A DNA stretch of 64,000 nt from positions 620,001-684,000 of the forward strand of contig NZ_RJJR01000001.1 of the NCBI RefSeq assembly GCF_003721595.1. The letters are read 5' to 3'. The notes below the pieces were generated by a model. That model had not been told where the DNA came from and did not search any database. It saw nothing but the letters and a program-made list of their open reading frames with translations. This DNA is from Hanamia caeni. GTDB taxonomy: Bacteria > Bacteroidota > Bacteroidia > Chitinophagales > Chitinophagaceae. Made by a program: the position numbers and the translations under genes. Positions 8,114-16,412 of this stretch are shown one piece after another (position 1 is the stretch's first letter; every line of letters begins with the position of its first letter).

Positions 8114-9019
8114 ATGTATCCAAAAATATCTGTAATTATTGCGGTGTACAATGGCGCAAAAGTTATTGAAAAATCTGTCGGAAGTTTCCTGAATCAAAAC
8201 TACGATAACAAGGAGTTGGTAATTGTCGATGGCGGCTCCACCGATGGTACTGTTTCGATAATAAAACAATTTGATAATCCTTCTATACTTTGGAAAAGCG
8301 AGCCGGACAAAGGCGTTTATGATGCAATGAATAAAGGTATAGAAAGGGCTACCGGAGAGTGGATTTATTTTCTCGGGGCGGATGATGAATTTTATAACCG
8401 TGAAGTATTAGCGTCATTGTTTGGTGGTGGCAATTTTGAGGGTATTGATTTTTTGTATGGCAACGTAAAAAGAGATGGGTTTAAAAAAGTTTACGATGGT
8501 GAATTTGATTATAGAAAATTATTAATAAAAAATATTTCGCACCAGGCTATCTTTTACAGAAAAAACATTTTTCAGCAGCTTGGTAATTATAACGTGAATT
8601 TTAAAACGCATGCCGACTGGGATTTTAATCTTCGTTGTTTTGAGAAGAAGGAAATAAGGATAAAATATAGGCCTGAAGTAATTGCGCGCTTTGGGCAGGG
8701 CGGACTGAGTTCCAGTTATGATCTCCCGTTTTTCAGAAACTCGCTTCTTCCCAGGAAATTATCCTTTTTAGAAAACGAAAGCGACAGATTATTTAATTTA
8801 AAAAGCTACGATGAGTGGTGGCGCTTTATTCGAAATTCACAGCTAAGAAGCGAACGCGATGTTATTAATGCTGGATATCACTATCCTTTACCAGGTGTTA
8901 TTTTATCAATGGTAAACACTCAAAGTAAATTGCCCGAATCGTTACTAAAAAAGGGCCTGTTTTCCAAGCTGTTTATGTTTATTAATTATTTATCAGGCAA
9001 CCATAAACTTACGCATTGA
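8114..9019 (+). CDS. GT2 family glycosyltransferase
   Basis: A 301-residue inverting glycosyltransferase with a GT-A fold. It starts with KISVIIAVYNGAKVIEKSVGSFLNQ, has the nucleotide-binding VDGGSTDGT, and carries DKGVYDAMNKGIERATGEWIYFLGADDEF, whose acidic ADD triplet coordinates the metal and sugar nucleotide. SHQAIFYRK and the H-A-D-W-D segment match the WcaA-like colanic-type subgroup. It has no membrane helix, so it probably acts on a lipid-linked acceptor at the inner face of the membrane. It overlaps the next gene by 4 bases (ATTGA), so translational coupling is likely. Confidence 0.88.
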   Translation: MYPKISVIIAVYNGAKVIEKSVGSFLNQNYDNKELVIVDGGSTDGTVSIIKQFDNPSILWKSEPDKGVYDAMNKGIERATGEWIYFLGADDEFYNREVLASLFGGGNFEGIDFLYGNVKRDGFKKVYDGEFDYRKLLIKNISHQAIFYRKNIFQQLGNYNVNFKTHADWDFNLRCFEKKEIRIKYRPEVIARFGQGGLSSSYDLPFFRNSLLPRKLSFLENESDRLFNLKSYDEWWRFIRNSQLRSERDVINAGYHYPLPGVILSMVNTQSKLPESLLKKGLFSKLFMFINYLSGNHKLTH

Positions 9020-10017
9020 TTCAACTTTCTATCATAATTGTCAATTATAAAAGCGCTCAATTAATCTGTGATTGCGTACAATCAATTTATGCACAAAACT
9101 CTGTAATCAATTTTGAGATAATCGTTATTGATAATAATTCTAATGATGACAGCAAAGAAAAAATTCTCTCATTCTTTCCTGAAGTAATCTGGATAGAAAT
9201 GAATTACAATTCCGGCTTTGCAAGAGCCAACAATGAAGGAATTAAAAAATCGCAGGGAAATATTGTTTTACTGTTAAACAACGATACAATCATTGAAAAT
9301 AATGCTATCGAAAAGTGCATAATCCAATTTACAGATTCACCCTATGTTGCCTGCGGCGTTCAATTGCTGAATCCTGACAGAACACCGCAGATTTCGGGAA
9401 ATTATGCAATGAAAGGCGGACTGAATTATTTATTGCCATTGCCCTTTTTAGGATCTATATTAAAATTTTTTGCCGCGCTGGCTGGTGTAAAAAAGCCAAA
9501 CGTTCCGGATGCTTCAGGCGTTGTGGAAGTTGATTGGATTAACGGCGCTTTCTTAATGGTAAAGAAAAATGCTATTCAAAAGGCAGGGTTATTAGATGAA
9601 GATTTTTTTTTGTATGCAGAAGAAGCTGAGTGGTGTAGCAGACTAAAACAGGTTGGAAAGTTATGCATCTACGGAGGCATCAACGTGATTCACCTGCAGG
9701 GAGAAACGGCTAACGAAACTTTTAATTCTACCGGTAAGGGATACACGAATTTATTTGACCAAAGAGGTTTTCAGATAATGCTTTCTAACCTCGTAAGAAT
9801 CAGAAAAGAATTTGGCGTGTTGTGGTTTCTGATCATCCTTTCATTTTACATTTTCGAAATTCCCGTCTTTTTCATTGGAGTCCTGTTTTGCAAAATTTTC
9901 TTTATTAAAACAAATTCCTTCCAGCAAGCAAACAAATATGCAGGAAATGTATTTAGCTTAATAAAGCTAGCTCCGACTATTATCAAAGGAAGACCACATT
10001 TTTATAAAGTTTTATAG
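9016..10017 (+). CDS. GT2 family glycosyltransferase (rhamnosyltransferase-like)
   Basis: A 333-residue GT2 enzyme. It shows LSIIIVNYKSAQLICDCVQSI, VIDNNSNDDS and NSGFARANNEGIKKSQG, then LLNNDT as the metal-binding DxD equivalent. VDWINGAFLMVKK and LDEDFFLYAEEAEWCSRLK are typical of WbbL-like rhamnosyltransferases. Two hydrophobic stretches near residues 275-300 may anchor it to the membrane. The start is a TTG inside the stop codon of the previous gene (ATTGA); it gives the complete conserved N-terminus and no ATG is near. It is the last gene of the cassette and is convergent with the YfhO gene. Confidence 0.88.
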   Translation: MIQLSIIIVNYKSAQLICDCVQSIYAQNSVINFEIIVIDNNSNDDSKEKILSFFPEVIWIEMNYNSGFARANNEGIKKSQGNIVLLLNNDTIIENNAIEKCIIQFTDSPYVACGVQLLNPDRTPQISGNYAMKGGLNYLLPLPFLGSILKFFAALAGVKKPNVPDASGVVEVDWINGAFLMVKKNAIQKAGLLDEDFFLYAEEAEWCSRLKQVGKLCIYGGINVIHLQGETANETFNSTGKGYTNLFDQRGFQIMLSNLVRIRKEFGVLWFLIILSFYIFEIPVFFIGVLFCKIFFIKTNSFQQANKYAGNVFSLIKLAPTIIKGRPHFYKVL

Positions 10018-10079
10018 ATGTAATGTTACAATCGTTTCACAGAAATATACTCCTCTGCTGAATAACCTTACCGCTTACA

Positions 10080-12608
10080 TTATAACAAATGCGGATCAGG
10101 TTCTTTCTTTTTTCTGATGTAAAAAACGATAGTGCCTATGATAAGCAGCGCCACCAAAATATTGGCGATGATGCTGATGGTTCTTCCGATGGTGAATGTC
10201 TTTGGCTCAAACCTGAATTGAATTTCATGATTGCCTGCCGGTATCGGCATTCCGCGTAAAATGTAATCCGTTTTTACATAATTAGATTTTACGCCATCAA
10301 TATACACATCCCAGCCTTCTGCATAATAGACTTCACTGAAAACTGCAAAGGAAGGAAATGCAGACGAGAACCTGTAGTTTATCGTGTCATTACGGTTCTC
10401 CACCAGCTTTATATACGCCACAGAATCATATTGTGGGGGCGCGGTGATAAGGCTTTTATATTTATTTTCAACAACAGCAGTGTCCCTAAGATCGGTATTG
10501 TCGAGTGCGGCCATTTCCTGGTCGGCATTGTCAACGTATTTTATTCCTTTTACCAGCCAGCAGTTTCCAAAAGCGCCCGGGTTTAATTGCGCTACAGGCT
10601 TTCCTGTTTGCGGGTCGTTTACTATAAAATATTTTGTGTTAAGCATGTTGAAAACACGCATATTGCCTTTGCTCAATTGGTTTGTAATAATATCATTATA
10701 CAAGCCTAATTTGGCAGGGTTGTATCCGCCTACTAAATTGAGATGATACGCTGCTGTGGCGTCGTTGAATGGATCGACCGTTTCATCAAAAACCCGGAAA
10801 TTCGCATGGTCAGGGTCTTTGAGAATTTGCGCCACCGCGGGAGAAGGAACGAATGCAGATTCGAAATCTTCTGGCTCAACATAATTATTAGAGTTTAAAT
10901 ATCTCAATGCCACACCCAATAAATCATACGCAGTCAATATTATCAACGCGCCGACGAGAATTTTGGATGATAGTTTCTTTTTCAGATACAATCCCATCAA
11001 AAGAACGGCGAGCCCGATTAATATAAATGATCGCATAAGGTCTTTTCCCATCAGATTTTTTCTGTCCGATTGCAAAGCGTTTATAATGTTTCGGCTTGTT
11101 TGCTCTGTCTGCTGTTCCAGTTGCGGTGGCGCTTGCTGGCCCGGAGGCACCTGCAACATGCTTTGCTTAAAGTTTTCCCTGATGGCTTTATCATTGGGAC
11201 CTGAAAAAGAAGCGGTCATATAAAAAATCGCAAGAATCGCCAGGATGATTCCGGTAATTATTGTGGTGGTTTTTAATTTTTTCCATGCTTCCGGCACGTC
11301 AACATCTGCTGATATAAATTTTGAAAGTGCTAAAACTCCCATCAGCGGGAAACATAATTGTGGTATCACCAAAGCCATGGTAGGAGCGCGAAACTTGCTG
11401 TAAAAAGGCAGATAATCAAAAAGAAAATAATTGAAACTTTGAAAATTTGTGCCCCAGGCAAGCAGTATCCCGACTGCGCTCGCGATTATCAACCACCACT
11501 TATACCAGCTTTTAAGATAAACAACGCCGAAAATAAACAGCAGGCATACTATCGCCCCCAAATACACAGGCCCGGAAGTAACGGGCTGCTCTCCCCAATA
11601 AGAGTAATGATTTTCCATCTGCAGCGCCTGCTCTTCACCTACGCCCAGTTGGGAAAAGAGCGCGACAAATTTTGAATCAGTGTTATATTCATTTCCACCG
11701 TTGCTGCCTCCATACAATCCGGGCACAATAAAAGTGAAAGTTTCATTAAGCCCCAGACTGTAGCGGAATGCATAATCCTTATCCAGGCCGCCCTTTGTTT
11801 TATTGCCTTGTACATCCTGAGTTAATTGCGATTTGCCTCCCCGCATACTTTCTTTAGCATATTGATAAGTTGGCAACATAGAAACTGCGCAACAGGCAAG
11901 GCCGGTTATTCCTGCTAAAAGGCCCAACGCTGAGGCTTTCACTGCGTGTAACAATTGCTTTTCCTGGTAACTTCTTACCAAAAAAGCAACCGTCATAATA
12001 AATGCGATGATTAATGTGTAATACACAATCTGCACATGATTATGCGCAATCATCAGCGAAGAAATGAGCGCCGTTATGGCAAAACCGGCTAAATATTTTT
12101 TCTTGAAAATCAAAAGCAGTCCTCCTAATACTGCAGGTGCATACGCGATAGAAATCATTTGTGTATTGTGTCCTACGGCAATAATAATGGGGTCAAAAGT
12201 GGAGTAGGCATAGGCAAGAGCACCAAGTATACTTACCCACGGATTTGCCCCGGCAACAATGCAGAAAAAATAAAAACAAATGCAGGCCAGGAAGAAAAAG
12301 CTAACCGGAATGGGCATTCCTAACGTTAATACATCTGACAGGTAGCTTACGGTTATTTTTGTTCGCGGGTCGAAGGCAATCTGGTAGGCAGGCATGCCAC
12401 TGAACATGCTGTTCGTCCATAAAGGAAAATAGCCATGCTTTTCTTTAAAATCAAAAGACTGCTGCGCCATCGCGTGCCATTGCTGCGTGTCAGATTGCTG
12501 GGGCACTTTTCCCTGCAGAGCAGGCTTACAATAAACAACCGCAACTATCAAAAAAATTACAACCGCTATAATGTGTGGAATTAACTTCTGCAAGCGTGGA
12601 TTCTTCAT
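10080..12608 (-). CDS. YfhO-family polytopic membrane protein (GT-C-like)
   Basis: An 842-residue inner-membrane protein with about a dozen transmembrane helices in the first 560 residues, a soluble domain (about 575-800), and a last helix followed by a basic tail (FYIRKKKEPD). YfhO relatives are GT-C-fold proteins linked to glycosylation of cell-wall or lipid-carried polymers in Gram-positive bacteria; in Bacteroidota the role is inferred. The first loop contains a PQQSDTQQWHAMAQQ segment with an acidic residue, as expected for a GT-C catalytic loop. Sitting next to the glycosyltransferases suggests it decorates the same glycan. Confidence 0.82.
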   Translation of the reverse strand: MKNPRLQKLIPHIIAVVIFLIVAVVYCKPALQGKVPQQSDTQQWHAMAQQSFDFKEKHGYFPLWTNSMFSGMPAYQIAFDPRTKITVSYLSDVLTLGMPIPVSFFFLACICFYFFCIVAGANPWVSILGALAYAYSTFDPIIIAVGHNTQMISIAYAPAVLGGLLLIFKKKYLAGFAITALISSLMIAHNHVQIVYYTLIIAFIMTVAFLVRSYQEKQLLHAVKASALGLLAGITGLACCAVSMLPTYQYAKESMRGGKSQLTQDVQGNKTKGGLDKDYAFRYSLGLNETFTFIVPGLYGGSNGGNEYNTDSKFVALFSQLGVGEEQALQMENHYSYWGEQPVTSGPVYLGAIVCLLFIFGVVYLKSWYKWWLIIASAVGILLAWGTNFQSFNYFLFDYLPFYSKFRAPTMALVIPQLCFPLMGVLALSKFISADVDVPEAWKKLKTTTIITGIILAILAIFYMTASFSGPNDKAIRENFKQSMLQVPPGQQAPPQLEQQTEQTSRNIINALQSDRKNLMGKDLMRSFILIGLAVLLMGLYLKKKLSSKILVGALIILTAYDLLGVALRYLNSNNYVEPEDFESAFVPSPAVAQILKDPDHANFRVFDETVDPFNDATAAYHLNLVGGYNPAKLGLYNDIITNQLSKGNMRVFNMLNTKYFIVNDPQTGKPVAQLNPGAFGNCWLVKGIKYVDNADQEMAALDNTDLRDTAVVENKYKSLITAPPQYDSVAYIKLVENRNDTINYRFSSAFPSFAVFSEVYYAEGWDVYIDGVKSNYVKTDYILRGMPIPAGNHEIQFRFEPKTFTIGRTISIIANILVALLIIGTIVFYIRKKKEPDPHLL

Positions 12609-12750
12609 GAAAAAATTTTTCTTTAGGAAGCAAAGTAAATGATTTTAGGTGAATGGTGGATGGTGCCCAAACCAAACAAATGTAATTTCTGATAACAGGT
12701 AAGTTATTCATTCTACTGTTTCTGACTTAACGATTGTAACTGAATACCGT

Positions 12751-12758
12751 TAACTTTG
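12751..12758 (+). promoter_or_regulatory. -7 box of mntA, near-leaderless
   Basis: TAACTTTG matches TAnnTTTG exactly and ends 4 bases before the mntA ATG. If used, the transcript would start at or within a few bases of the start codon. No good -33 element is visible at the usual spacing. Confidence 0.4.
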
Positions 12759-12762
12759 AAGT

Positions 12763-13065
12763 ATGAGTTTAAAACTGGCATATAAAAATATATTGCACCA
12801 ATTCTTTTCAGATAAGCCTGTTAAAAAAGCCTATCTTTTTGGCTCTTATGCAAGAAATGAGGCAAAAAGCGATAGTGATATTGATATCTTGTTAGAATTG
12901 GATTATGAAAAACCGATTGGGATGAAATTTTTTGGCTATCAGGCAGAACTTGAACAATTACTGAACGCGAAAGTGGATCTTGTAACCAGCGATGGAATTT
13001 CAAAATATGTAAAACCTTTGATTGATAAGGATAAGATACTGATATATGAAAGGCCAACTAAATGA
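12763..13065 (+). CDS. mntA: MntA-type nucleotidyltransferase antitoxin
   Basis: A 100-residue minimal nucleotidyltransferase. The active-site motif is G-S at residues 27-28, ten residues, then D39-I-D41. This is exactly the GSX10DXD pattern of MntA antitoxins, which add AMP groups to a tyrosine of the partner HEPN toxin and so neutralise it. The third acidic residue would be the Asp in KVDLVTSD. It is followed, with a 20-base overlap, by the HEPN gene, so the two are one coupled unit. Function is inferred from the motif and gene pairing. Confidence 0.85.
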   Translation: MSLKLAYKNILHQFFSDKPVKKAYLFGSYARNEAKSDSDIDILLELDYEKPIGMKFFGYQAELEQLLNAKVDLVTSDGISKYVKPLIDKDKILIYERPTK

Positions 13066-13393
13066 TAGAATTAGAATACAACATATCCTTGATGCAATTT
13101 CTGAAACGGAGACCTATCTTAATGCGGTAAGTTTTGAAGATTTTTTGTCTAATTCCGAAAAACGTTTTGCTACAATAAAACAAATTGAAATTGTAGGTGA
13201 AGCTTGTAATCATTTATCAAGCGAATTGAAACTACAACACTCAGAAATAGAGTGGGCACAGATAAATGGATTCAGGAATATTTCCATTCATGAATATTTT
13301 GGCGTCAATCTTCACATTGTATGGGATATTGCCAAAAATGATTTTCCTGTATTGAAAGCAAAATTTAAAAGAGCTTTAGAAATGTTATTATAA
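13046..13393 (+). CDS. hepT: HepT-type HEPN toxin (DUF86)
   Basis: A 115-residue all-helical HEPN protein of the DUF86 group. Residues 77-84, R-N-I-S-I-H-E-Y, fit the RX4HXY motif exactly. Arg77 and His82 would form the RNase centre, and Tyr84 is the expected target of AMPylation by the upstream antitoxin. The KQIEIVGEACNHLS helix and the C-terminal W-D-I-A-K-N-D-F-P-V-L segment are typical. The ATG at 13046 lies inside the antitoxin gene, which couples translation. The toxin would cleave RNA when unmodified; this is inference from the family. Confidence 0.85.
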   Translation: MKGQLNDRIRIQHILDAISETETYLNAVSFEDFLSNSEKRFATIKQIEIVGEACNHLSSELKLQHSEIEWAQINGFRNISIHEYFGVNLHIVWDIAKNDFPVLKAKFKRALEMLL

Positions 13394-13531
13394 TTTTTAT
13401 AAAGTTTTTCTTAAAAGGCATTATGGCAGCAAACAAAGAAAAAAACCTCCTTTTTTATTTTCTTCTTATAGAAACAAAAATCTAAAGTCTTAATACCACA
13501 AAACCCTTATCTTAGTTTTTTTACAACACTT

Positions 13532-14941
13532 ATGGCCTTAAGCAGAATATGGGCGGCTTTTATTATCGTTGCTTTTCTCGCAGCTACTTTTCAATGCATT
13601 TTTATAGAAGGAGATGCTAATATTTACAGCCAGATGGTGGTGGGCAAATCAGGCGATACATCCAACACGCAGAAAATTGATACTACTCTATTAGCGCCGG
13701 TAATATTAAGCACGTTACAAAACGGCAAAGCTTATACAGACGGCACTACCAAATACAGCAAAAATGCCAATGGTGATTATATTAAATTCAAACAGCAAAA
13801 TGCCGATGGAATCATATCCACTGCAAAAACTGCGGTCGATATCTCGCTGAATCTTGTCGGTATCATGGCGCTGTTTATGGGTTTTATGAGCATTGCCGAA
13901 AGGGCAGGCGGCATCCGGCTTTTATCAAAAATTGTAGGGCCCTTTTTTTCAAAATTGTTTCCCGAAATACCAAGAAACCACCCAGCCATGGGGCACATGG
14001 TAATGAATTTTTCTGCTAATCTTTTAGGCCTTGATAATGCCGCAACACCATTCGGCTTGAAAGCGATGGAAAGCCTTCAGGAATTGAATCCGAAAAAAGA
14101 TACGGCTTCCAATTCGCAGATAATGTTTTTGTGTTTGCATGCTGCAGGGCTTACGCTGATTCCTGTAAGCATTATTGCCATCAGGGCATCATTGAATGCT
14201 TCAGATCCCACTTCAATTTTTATTCCGTGCATGATTACCACATTTGTGGCTACTATCACGGCCATGCTTATCGTTTCTTTTAAGCAAAAGATAAATGTTT
14301 TTCAGCCTGTGATTCTGCTGTGGGTGCTGGGGATTTCTGCGGTGATTTCGATTATGGTGATTTATCTAAAAACGCTTGACTATACAGGTGTGCAAACCTT
14401 TTCAGGAATCTTAAGCAATGGCATTATCCTGGTTCTGTTTTTTGTAATTATATTAGGAGCGTTGTATAAAAAGATAGACATTTTCGATGCCTTTGTGGAA
14501 GGCGCAAAAGGCGGATTTGATATTGCGGTAAAAATTATTCCTTACCTCGTGGGCATGTTGGTAGCTATCAGCATGCTCCGTACCAGCGGCGCTTTCGAAG
14601 TAGTTATTGACGGTATGAGAAGTTTGTTTGCAGCCTTAGGCGCCGACACGCGGTTTGTTGCCGGCCTGCCCACGGCCCTGATACGGCCATTGAGCGGAAG
14701 TGCTGCGCGCGGCATGATGATTGACACAATGACTACTTATGGCTCTGATTCATTTGCAGGAAGTCTGTCTTCAGTTTTGCAGGGCACTTCTGATACCACG
14801 TTTTATGTAATTGCTGTTTATTTTGGCGCAGTTTCTATCAAAAACACAAGATATTCAATTGGCGCTATGCTGCTCGCCGACCTTGTAGGTATTATTACTG
14901 CTATTCTATTGTCTTATTTGTTTTTTGGAAGCGCTCATTAA
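13532..14941 (+). CDS. SpmA/SpmB-like nucleoside-recognition (Gate) membrane protein
   Basis: A 469-residue polytopic inner-membrane protein. Its first half resembles spore maturation protein A (FMSIAERAGGIRLLSKIVGPFFSKLFP, LLGLDNAATPFGLKAM), and its second half resembles SpmB (GAKGGFDIAVKIIPYLVGMLVAI, LSGSAARGMM, LQGTSDTTFYVIAVYFG). It is therefore a natural fusion of two proteins that are separate in Bacillus. Both halves carry Gate/nucleoside-recognition domains. A periplasmic loop of about 80 residues follows the first helix. The organism is not expected to sporulate, so the name is historical; a transport or envelope role is the usual assumption. It stands alone, convergent with the GAPDH gene. 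Confidence 0.82.
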   Translation: MALSRIWAAFIIVAFLAATFQCIFIEGDANIYSQMVVGKSGDTSNTQKIDTTLLAPVILSTLQNGKAYTDGTTKYSKNANGDYIKFKQQNADGIISTAKTAVDISLNLVGIMALFMGFMSIAERAGGIRLLSKIVGPFFSKLFPEIPRNHPAMGHMVMNFSANLLGLDNAATPFGLKAMESLQELNPKKDTASNSQIMFLCLHAAGLTLIPVSIIAIRASLNASDPTSIFIPCMITTFVATITAMLIVSFKQKINVFQPVILLWVLGISAVISIMVIYLKTLDYTGVQTFSGILSNGIILVLFFVIILGALYKKIDIFDAFVEGAKGGFDIAVKIIPYLVGMLVAISMLRTSGAFEVVIDGMRSLFAALGADTRFVAGLPTALIRPLSGSAARGMMIDTMTTYGSDSFAGSLSSVLQGTSDTTFYVIAVYFGAVSIKNTRYSIGAMLLADLVGIITAILLSYLFFGSAH

Positions 14942-14989
14942 ATTCCGAACGAAATAAAAAATGAAGGTATTTCCTGCTTTACTGTATAA

Positions 14990-15973
14990 TTATTTATTCC
15001 AGTAATGCAGCCAGTCTATAAGCCTGCTGGTGAAGCCATATTCATTATCGAACCAGGCCGCTACTCTTGCATGGTTTCCGATAACTGCCGTTTGGGTGCC
15101 ATCTATAATGCATGAATGACTGTTTCCTTTGATATCCAGCGAAACCAATGGTTCATCGGTAAAATCCAAAACCATTTTGTGTTCACCAAGGGCTGCAGAT
15201 TTGAACATCTTATTTATTTCAATTGGTGATACATCTTTCATCAACTGCAATGTAAACGACGCCATCGCTCCATTGGCCACAGGCACTCTTGTTGAAAAAA
15301 CATTGATCTTATTTTTCAAATCCGGAAACAGGCGGTTCAATGACTTGTCAAGATCAATGGCAACCGGAATGATTGATTCTGCCGCGGCGCGTCCCCGCCG
15401 GAATTGCGGATTTGAGCTGTCCACCAGTGATTGCCGCGAAGTAAAGGAATGAATAATATTAAGATGGACAGATTGTATGCCGAGAGAATTTAAAATAGAA
15501 AGAATATGTACAGAACAATTGGTCATACAGCCCCCAGGCGACAAAATAGTTGCGTCTTCACTAAGGGAATTTTGGTTGAATCCAAAAACATGCAAAGGAA
15601 TATCTTCAGCGCCGGTGGTGGACAATAGCACTTTTTTGGCGCCCGACGTTAAATGTTTTTCAGCCGATTCTTTTTTAATGAACTGTCCGCTACATTCCAA
15701 TACCACATCTACATTTAGATCCCTCCAGGGCAAAGCCATTGGGTCGCTCTGCTGGTATGCTGGAATTTCAATGTTATCAACTTTTAGTGAATTACCCGAA
15801 GAGCTCATGGTATGAAAATTGGTTCCGTAGATGGAATCATATTTTAAAAGATAGGCCAGATTTTTTATGGGCATGGGGTCATTTACTGCCACAATTTCAA
15901 ACTCCGGGAAATCAATCAATCTTCTGAAGAGCAATCTTCCTATACGCCCCATTCCATTTATTGCAATTCGCAT
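14990..15973 (-). CDS. Divergent glyceraldehyde-3-phosphate dehydrogenase family protein
   Basis: A 327-residue protein of the GAPDH family. I chose the ATG at 15973, which gives MRIAINGMGRIGRLL; the frame extends upstream to 16057, but that part overlaps a terminator hairpin. The Rossmann motif NGMGRIG and Asp32 (NAD preference) are kept, as are catalytic Cys149 in GGCMTNC, the His in IHSFT, and the Arg in STRVP. However, the usual SCTTN is GCMTN, and the usual T-T-T-G in the SIIP segment is V-A-I-D. These positions form the inorganic-phosphate site in typical GAPDH, so it may not be a normal phosphorylating glycolytic enzyme. The lone gene context gives no further clue. Confidence 0.82.
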   Translation of the reverse strand: MRIAINGMGRIGRLLFRRLIDFPEFEIVAVNDPMPIKNLAYLLKYDSIYGTNFHTMSSSGNSLKVDNIEIPAYQQSDPMALPWRDLNVDVVLECSGQFIKKESAEKHLTSGAKKVLLSTTGAEDIPLHVFGFNQNSLSEDATILSPGGCMTNCSVHILSILNSLGIQSVHLNIIHSFTSRQSLVDSSNPQFRRGRAAAESIIPVAIDLDKSLNRLFPDLKNKINVFSTRVPVANGAMASFTLQLMKDVSPIEINKMFKSAALGEHKMVLDFTDEPLVSLDIKGNSHSCIIDGTQTAVIGNHARVAAWFDNEYGFTSRLIDWLHYWNK

Positions 15974-16046
15974 TTGAAAAAATTTTCTAATTGCAAATAT
16001 CCGCAAGAAATTTTTATTGCATAATGAAGATGGAAGGAGCAAAATC

Positions 16047-16072
16047 AAAAAAGGCATGGATTGCCATGCCTT
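16047..16072 (-). terminator. Intrinsic terminator of the small peptide gene
   Basis: A perfect 9-bp stem (AAGGCATGG at 16051-16059 against CCATGCCTT at 16064-16072) with a 4-base loop. On the minus strand it runs directly into a T tract. It lies 25 bases after the stop of the 35-residue ORF at 16097-16204 and before the GAPDH start codon. Confidence 0.85.
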
Positions 16073-16096
16073 AATACAACAAATAATGTAATGTGG

Positions 16097-16204
16097 TTAC
16101 AATCCGGCTAAAAAAGCAAGCGCAACCATTACTGCAATAAATCCGAGCACAATTCCGATTGCAACGAATGTGTCGTGAATTTCTACTGAGTCAACTTTTT
16201 TCAT
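16097..16204 (-). CDS. Small single-helix membrane protein (35 residues)
   Basis: ATG at 16204 to TAA at 16097 encodes MKKVDSVEIHDTF followed by a hydrophobic stretch (VAIGIVLGFIAVMVALAFL) and a short AGL end. This fits a single-pass membrane peptide with a short charged cytoplasmic N-terminus. I do not recognise a family. Support that it is real: a strong intrinsic terminator 25 bases downstream, a palindrome and promoter-like sequence upstream, and codon use without rare stretches. It has its own transcription unit between the ABC-F and GAPDH genes. Being shorter than usual gene-finder cut-offs, it is easily missed. Confidence 0.6.
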   Translation of the reverse strand: MKKVDSVEIHDTFVAIGIVLGFIAVMVALAFLAGL

Positions 16205-16269
16205 AATTTTCAATTTAATGTTTTAAAATTAATTTCTTAGTCAGAAAGGAAAATTAGAAAAGAACCTAA

Positions 16270-16298
16270 CTTAAATAGCTTTTCAAGGGGGGGATACA
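16270..16298 (-). promoter_or_regulatory. Possible promoter of the small peptide gene
   Basis: On the minus strand a TTG (16296-16298) is followed after 18 bases by TATTTAAG (16270-16277), a one-mismatch -7 box. This would give a leader of about 60 bases before the ATG at 16204. Weak but well placed. Confidence 0.3.
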
Positions 16299-16304
16299 AG
16301 TCAA

Positions 16305-16325
16305 AGATAAAATAATATTTTATCT
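16305..16325. promoter_or_regulatory. Perfect 21-bp palindrome upstream of the small peptide gene
   Basis: AGATAAAATA (16305-16314) and TATTTTATCT (16316-16325) are perfect reverse complements around one central A. The dyad sits just upstream of the possible promoter of the 35-residue gene. It could be an operator for a dimeric regulator. There is no T tract to suggest a terminator. Confidence 0.45.
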
Positions 16326-16412
16326 AATACAAGTTAAATTTAATGGTTTACAGTTCGCGTTTTTTTTAAAAATTTTGCGTATTGCAAAGCCGTCTACGTT
16401 GTCGGGAGGTTT

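Noticed and set aside
13394..13531. A 20-codon ORF and A/T-rich stem between hepT and the SpmA/B-like gene
   Set aside because: Too short, low-complexity, and the stem has only A-T pairs; nothing else supports either.
15974..16057. N-terminal extension of the GAPDH-like gene to 16057
   Set aside because: The first 28 residues are unlike any GAPDH start and overlap a perfect terminator hairpin; the Rossmann start MRIAINGMGRIG begins at 15973.
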